Assembly (NCBI GenBank): GCA_026419785.1
Contig: JAODTK010003943.1
Coordinates: 1 to 64,000 of the forward strand
Length of the DNA stretch: 64,000 bases
Source: Sclerodactyla briareus
Taxonomy: Eukaryota > Echinodermata > Holothuroidea > Dendrochirotida > Sclerodactylidae
Direction: 5' to 3'
Within the stretch, counting starts at the first letter, position 1; the number at the start of each line of letters is the position of its first letter. The translations under genes were made by a program, and so were the position numbers. Positions 58,982 to 64,000 of the stretch are shown piece by piece. The notes below the pieces were generated by a model. It worked only from the letters and a program-made list of their open reading frames with translations. It was not told the origin of the DNA and searched no databases.

Positions 58982-59039
58982 TTTGGTGCTGAAGGCTGCG
59001 CTGTCGCTAGTGATCTGGCCGGGTGGTCTATCATAAAAC

Positions 59040-61557
59040 ACTTCGAAACCGCCATAATAAAGTAGTGTGACCGCTAATATTCTCGATTGGGTTATCGTTC
59101 GTGATGAGAACCCTAAACTTAGTGTGTATGTCAAAGACAAGTCTATCTCAGCCATACGTCATCTTTTTTACCCTGGACCTCACAAAGCCTCCACCATCTG
59201 TCCGCTTGGTGAAATCTCGAAACATTACGTCCATCGATCTAACGAAGTTTGCATCTGACATCGTGGACAGTTACACAGGTGACAAGCAGCAAATGCCTTT
59301 GCAATGGACACGAGTATTCGTGGGATTATTAGCGGCCATGAACATGAGGAGAACCGAAGGTTAGCAATCCGCCCTTCCATGGTACTTTGGTTCAATGATG
59401 ATCTGAAACGTGCCAAATTGGAGCTGGACGAAGGCAGAACGAACAGGGCGGAAGAGCGGCCTCGCGTATCGAAAGTTATCGTGATTGCGAAAAAAAACCC
59501 CTGAACGCCCATCACATAAACGGCCCGTGTCAAATATACAGTGATGAAGCTGCGCTGGCTGCCAAGTCATCGAAAGACTTTTCTCCCTTTCTAAGAGTCG
59601 GTGGCAAGATCAAACAGTCTCATTTCCCAAACAACATCATTGATGCGGACATGCCTGATGCATTTGCGACGTTTATTTCGAGAAAATAGGCAACATTCGT
59701 GAGGGAAAGTGGACTCATTTTCGTCACGTGATCAAAGAGAATATCAATTTAACTGGTGACCACTCTAAAAAGCTTCCACCCCGGACCTGTCAAGAAGTGA
59801 GGGAGTGATTTACGTCATCCCTCCTAAAACGTGTCTTCTTGATCCGCTGCCAAAAAACTAACCTGCTGCTGGACTGCCTTGACGATGGTATCCAACCCAT
59901 AACAGACCTAATGAACTACTCTCTTCGACACGGCGGGTTCCCTGGTTCTTCAAGGAAGCTATCGTCACTCCACTCCTCAGTCAACCCAACTGGACCCGAA
60001 TATCATGTCTATACCGTCCCTTGTGTCAAAATATACCCGTTCTCGCTAAAATTCTTGAGAAAATCGTCTTGGCTAAAACTTAAAGAGCATCTTACTCTGG
60101 AAAGGCCTAAGGAGAAATTTTCAGTCTGCTACAAAGCAGAGGACATAGCACTGAGACAGCCCTTTTCCGCATAAGCTCTGATCTCTTGACAGGCCATCAG
60201 ACGAAAAACATGGCTTGTTTCATGGCGATTTAGATCTTATTAGCGCCGCGTTTGATAATATTGACCACAGGGATTCATGCTGAAAGGTTCCGAGTCACGT
60301 TTGGAATCACCGGCCCTTTTTGGAGTGGTTAGCTCTTACATTTCCGACAGAACGCAACGTGTTACCGACTGGCCATCAACCTCTCACAGAGATGGCCCTG
60401 TCATGTATGGTGTTCGGCAGGGTTCGGTTCTAGGCCCCGTCTTGTATGTGTTATACACGCAACCATTGGGCAGATCATCAGCAGCAGTAACGTCAGTACC
60501 ACATGTATTTGCTGACGACACGCAGTTATACTTACATTGAAAGGGAATAATGGCTGGGATTGATGATGCGGAAATGGAACAGTGCGTGACTTCTGTGAAG
60601 CCAATGGTTAAATACCACAAGCTCCTACATACTAAACCTAGCAAAACAGAAGTCATGTGGTGTGAGGACAAAGAGCATCTACGTTCTTTGGAAATCATGC
60701 CTCTTTCATTCGATGGCACTGAAATTCATTCACTAACTGTGCTAAGAACCTAGGAGTTTACATCGACAGGCCCCTGTCTCTGTCCAAAGCACATGAATTA
60801 CCTGTGCCGCAGTTGTCGATCTGGAAATCAGCCGTCTTAAGCCAAATCCGAAAATAGCCTCACCCCCGGGGCCGCAAAACAACTTGACGTCACCTTCATC
60901 TTAAGCAGATTGGAATACTGTAACCTCACTTCGATGTGGGATTTAGGATGTCAACTTCACCGTATCCAGCGACTACAAAAACACGGATGATATAGTCACC
61001 CTTCGAAACACAAAAATGGAAACGACAACAGTCCACCTCTCGCTCAACTCCACTGGCTCCCAGTAATTGACAGAATTGTTCATAAAATTGCTACGCTTTG
61101 TTCAGACGGATGGCACGAATCACTCACTGTTTTGCCATCTTACCGATGAACTTCGATACCTTATAACCACCACGCTACTGCGTTCCTTACGGCCACAGAT
61201 GCTGACATCATTCTCAGGACAACTGCTCAACTGTGGGTGATCGAGCATTCGAGTGGGCGTCCGAAGATCTGAACCGCCTCCTAGGACACGTCCGAGAATC
61301 TGGTTATCTGAACTCTTCAAAAGCAGGGATGAAACTCACTTGTTCTCTCAACGATTTCCGGCAGTCTGGACACTCGGCTCACATACATACACCTATATAT
61401 GTCTATTTTTCCTCTGGGCTGTCAGTGCTTGTAACTTAGCTTTTGATATTTGGATATATGTTATATTATATATATTTTTTTTTTTCATGTAAGGCTAGGG
61501 CCTTTGTTGGAATAGGCGCTATATAAATGCTTTCTATCTACTATCTACTATCTATGT
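59040..61557 (+). mobile_element. 5'-truncated LINE of the L2/CR1 group
   Basis: Endonuclease remnant: ILDWVIVRDENPKLSVYVKD (59073-59132) and KSRNITSIDLTKFASDI. Linker: PSMVLWFNDDLKRAKLEL. Reverse transcriptase: NLLLDCLDDGIQPITDLMNY near 59860, DLISAAFDNIDH (about 60230-60265, the first palm Asp block), YGVRQGSVLGPVLYVLYTQP and the catalytic FADDTQLYLH (60508-60537). C-terminal part: KTEVMWCEDK, NLGVYIDRPLSLSKAHEL, GDRAFEWASEDLNRLLGHVR (61232-61291). The 3' end has AGGCGCTATATAAATGC followed by a CTATCTA microsatellite tail (61520-61557), as in L2-type elements that prime on microsatellites. Such LINEs copy themselves by target-primed reverse transcription. Several frame changes and stops break the reading frame, and the first half of the endonuclease and everything 5' of it is missing, so the copy is not active. 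Confidence 0.9.
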
Positions 61558-61860
61558 AAGAAAACGGAATGAGTATTTTAGACGGCCGTATCTTTTTACA
61601 ACTGCATGGTCACTGGTGTAGCGAACGACAGTGTTTGTTGTGACATGTATCGTCTGTATTGTTCGTATTCCTTTTGTCATTCTTCAGAGTGTTAACGTGC
61701 ACTAGGTTAAGGAGTAGTCTTTCGGGAGGAGGAGGGGGGGGGGGTGATACAGGGGGGGGGGTGATGTGACATTCCAGTGAAAATTTCCGGGTAATGTGCA
61801 AATGTTAAAAAATGAGATTCTATGAGGGAAAACGTAAATTCATGGATCATTAAAATATAA

Positions 61861-62060
61861 CGAAACAGGGAATATTGAAACCTGGGAACATCGAAACTTG
61901 AGAAAATCGAACCTCGGAACATCGACACCCTGGGAACATGCGAACCATGGGCAACATCGAACCCGGGAAACATCGAACCTCGTAAACTCATGATCAGTAA
62001 AATTTAACAAAAACGGGGAACACCGAACCCTGAGAGAACATCGAACCCTGAGAACATCGG
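61861..62060. repeat. 16-bp minisatellite, about ten units, inverted relative to 58.9 kb
   Basis: Units of the form GAACATCGAACCCTGG with many variants. There is a gap of non-repeat sequence near 61985-62015. G-rich runs lie just upstream (61732-61762). Minus-strand frames of 94 and 100 codons here, with repeated G-S-x-F motifs, are repeat translation. Confidence 0.85.
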
Positions 62061-62143
62061 GTGGGACGCAGTTGTGCGTGTGCATGTACTCCACCAATAA
62101 ACAGCTGGCGCGTATAAGAGATTCTCCCCATAGCCTCTTCATT

Positions 62144-62720
62144 TATCCCCGCGACAATGTAAGTGTCGGGGGATATTATGGTTGGGGTGTGTAGCCACAA
62201 TAGCGCCACCGCCGCCGGAAAAACTCAGGTGTTAGCGCAATAACTCTTTAACGCTAGATCCGATTGTTCGAAACTTGGCAAAATGTCTGACCTAGTGAAA
62301 TCTCGGATGATGTTCGAAAGTGGGCATCACTGCAATGCTCAGGGCTGCTAATTTGCATAATGTACGACGAAATTTCAGTTAGTGGATTTTAAACAAAACT
62401 TGCGTGGGTAGGGACTATAGGTGGATCCGGAAAAGAATGGTGGAGTTCATTAAAGGTTATCGAAGGTCGAATTTGCGAAATTTAGGCGATTACCAAAAAT
62501 CTTTCAGTTTTCGAACGAACTTGGTGGGTAGGGATTATAGTTGAGCCCGAAAATTGGGGAGGTCATTTCAAGGTCATCAAGGTAAAAATTGCAAAATTTA
62601 TGAGATTTTCCAAACTTTGTCAGATTTGAATGGGATGAGGGCACATTGTTCCTCACAAAGTAGGCAAAGTAATTCCAAAGCCATTCGTGGGCAAATTTGC
62701 ATTTAATGTGGCCTTATCCC
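62144..62720 (-). repeat. Dispersed repeat R4, inverted copy
   Basis: On the minus strand it ends with the GGCGGCGG-TGGCG stretch, CCAACCATAATATCCCC and a hairpin (62144-62156 with 62164-62175, arms TATCCCC-GCGACA and TGTCGGGGGATA). Further in are GTTAGCGCAATAACTC in plus orientation (62231-62246) and two repeats of GGTGGGTAGGGA-TATAG (62404 and 62522). It matches 14400-14894 and 18590-18944. Bases 62721-63319 show nothing recognised. Confidence 0.7.
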
Positions 62721-63319
62721 TTAACTTCATGGATTACAAAAAACTTGGGGGATGAAGTTTATCTGGTTTCTGACCAAAATGGGGGGTCTTTATGGGGTGT
62801 AAGATATTCCTTCCCAATGATTGTTCACAACGGGGATATACACGTGGCGGTGTACCCGCCCACCAATGTCTAGTTACAGCCATATTTTGAAATGTACAGC
62901 ATATTTTTAAACTGTCATCATATTTGAGAATAGAACAATTCATCCCATCTTGCAGGATGTTATGATAAGAAGAAGAAGGGGGGAATCTTTTAAGTGTATG
63001 CTGGTAGGGTGTTGTAGCTTTCATCAGGGGGCATTCGAAATAATTGTTTGCACACTTTACGTGCAAACCGTCGAGTGGCCAGGTTACCCAGGTTTTGTCA
63101 CTGAACATCTTTTCTAGATTCTAGTTAGTGTCTGGCTGTGCGTAGTGGATGTACAATCACACAAATCACTGGTAGTACCCGGCTATGTCCAACGCTAGAT
63201 TAGTGTAAATCTTTGCTACGATGTCCGGCTCGCAAGCTGGCTAGGTTTATACATAATTTCTAGCGGGGACACACATTTTTCCTTGACGAGGTCAGAGGAA
63301 ATATATTGCAGTCCTGGCC

Positions 63320-64000
63320 AGTATGTGTTGTGTGGGTGTGTATGTATGTGTGGGACGCCGGGCTTAGTGACACAATAAACCGACCCCACCTGGAGGATGG
63401 AGCTCATACTTGCTATGTGTGTGCCCCATGTGAGTACATGAACCTAGTGTTTTGGGGTAAGGTAAGAGGTCATCATCAGAGGTCAAAGTTCTGAAAACTA
63501 GTGAAACAATTAGTCCAGAAAGGTGGTCTGATGGGTTCAAGTTTGGTGTGTAGCTTATTATGGGGGAGTACAGGCACCCGATTGTTTTTGTAGTTGGTAG
63601 GGTGGAATTTGATCAAAACTAGAAAATTCGGAAAAAGTCAATTAATTGGACAAATTTTGGCTTGTGAACACGATAAACTCGACCCCACATTGGATGGATA
63701 AAGACTCGTACCTGGGTGTTGGTTCCCCATGATGAGTACTGAAACCTATGTTTTGGGTCAGTCGGGAGTCATCTGAGGCCCACAGAGGTCCGAAGTTCGG
63801 AAACCTTGTGGACACGAATAAGTCCAGAATGGTTGGTTGATCGGGTTCAAATTTATTGTGTATCTTTCTTATGAGGAGAAATGGCCTATTGTTTTTAGGA
63901 TAGGTCGGGGTGCATTTTAGTCAAAAAAGAAAATTTGTGAAAAGTCAACGTTTTAGCCAATTGGCTGGTGTACAGGTTAAACTAGACCCCACATGGATGG
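63320..64000 (+). repeat. R7 AGGTCA-rich array running off the window end
   Basis: A GT-rich lead (63323-63353) precedes GACCCCACCTGGAGGATGG (63381), a second unit at about 63680 (GACCCCACATTGGATGG) and the start of a third at 63987. Blocks match those at 56.3-58.4 kb, including AGAGGTCAAAGT and GTCCAGAATGGTTGGT. The last unit is cut by the window edge. Confidence 0.85.

Noticed and set aside
58850-59155. 101-codon minus-strand frame with LGTLNPGN repeats
   Set aside because: It is a reading of the 16-bp minisatellite and antisense of the LINE endonuclease remnant.
61707-62142. Minus-strand frames with repeated G-S-x-F motifs that look like a structural protein
   Set aside because: They come directly from the 16-bp minisatellite, whose length is not a multiple of three, so the frame rotates.

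Overview
The window looks like repeat-rich intergenic and intronic DNA from an animal nuclear genome. A marine invertebrate, perhaps an echinoderm or other non-vertebrate deuterostome, fits the mix of CR1/L2-like LINEs, a Penelope-like element, tRNA-derived SINE heads and complex tandem repeats, but nothing here fixes the species. There are no operons, bacterial-style genes, CRISPR arrays or rRNA genes. Most open reading frames are under 120 codons and look like chance or repeat translation. Homologous repeat copies often differ by single-base indels, many in homopolymers, so some frame breaks may be assembly error.

Layout. 0-10 kb: a short minisatellite; an inverted pair of one hairpin-bearing repeat (0.94-1.29 and 4.37-4.75 kb); a tRNA-derived SINE on the minus strand (about 4.86-5.19 kb); CATA microsatellites; a CR1/Jockey-type LINE 3' end (6.46-7.14 kb). 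10-18 kb: a Penelope-like fragment (11.3-11.8 kb) and a complex satellite (12.6-17.1 kb) split by a 585-bp tandem duplication that carries perfect nuclear-receptor half-site arrays, by one copy of a hairpin-ended repeat, and by a 225-bp tandem. 18-34 kb: two diverged copies of a long non-coding repeat (19.0-20.9 and 31.1-33.4 kb), one of which runs into a 340-bp tandem array; a 105-bp minisatellite in which an AAATT microsatellite has expanded; LINE fragments at 25.6 and 33.8-34.4 kb; one well-bounded candidate exon at 26.55 kb; and a 334-bp tandem duplication whose copies differ at one base.

34-50 kb: more copies of the dispersed families and, at 41.36-46.98 kb, the least repetitive stretch, with several exon-like segments that have good splice sites. 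The first three join in frame from a plausible ATG. This is the best candidate for a host gene, and I do not recognise its product. A hAT-like MITE and an AT microsatellite lie in what would be its intron. 50-55 kb: a 2.4-kb composite unit in two tandem copies. 56.2-58.4 kb and 63.3 kb to the end: arrays of a 300-bp unit rich in AGGTCA motifs, usually preceded by a GT microsatellite. 59.04-61.56 kb: a 5'-truncated L2/CR1-like LINE that keeps recognisable endonuclease, reverse transcriptase and C-terminal parts, with a 16-bp minisatellite on either side in opposite orientations.

Family labels used below (R1 to R9) are local to this annotation. Homology between copies was judged by eye, without alignment software.
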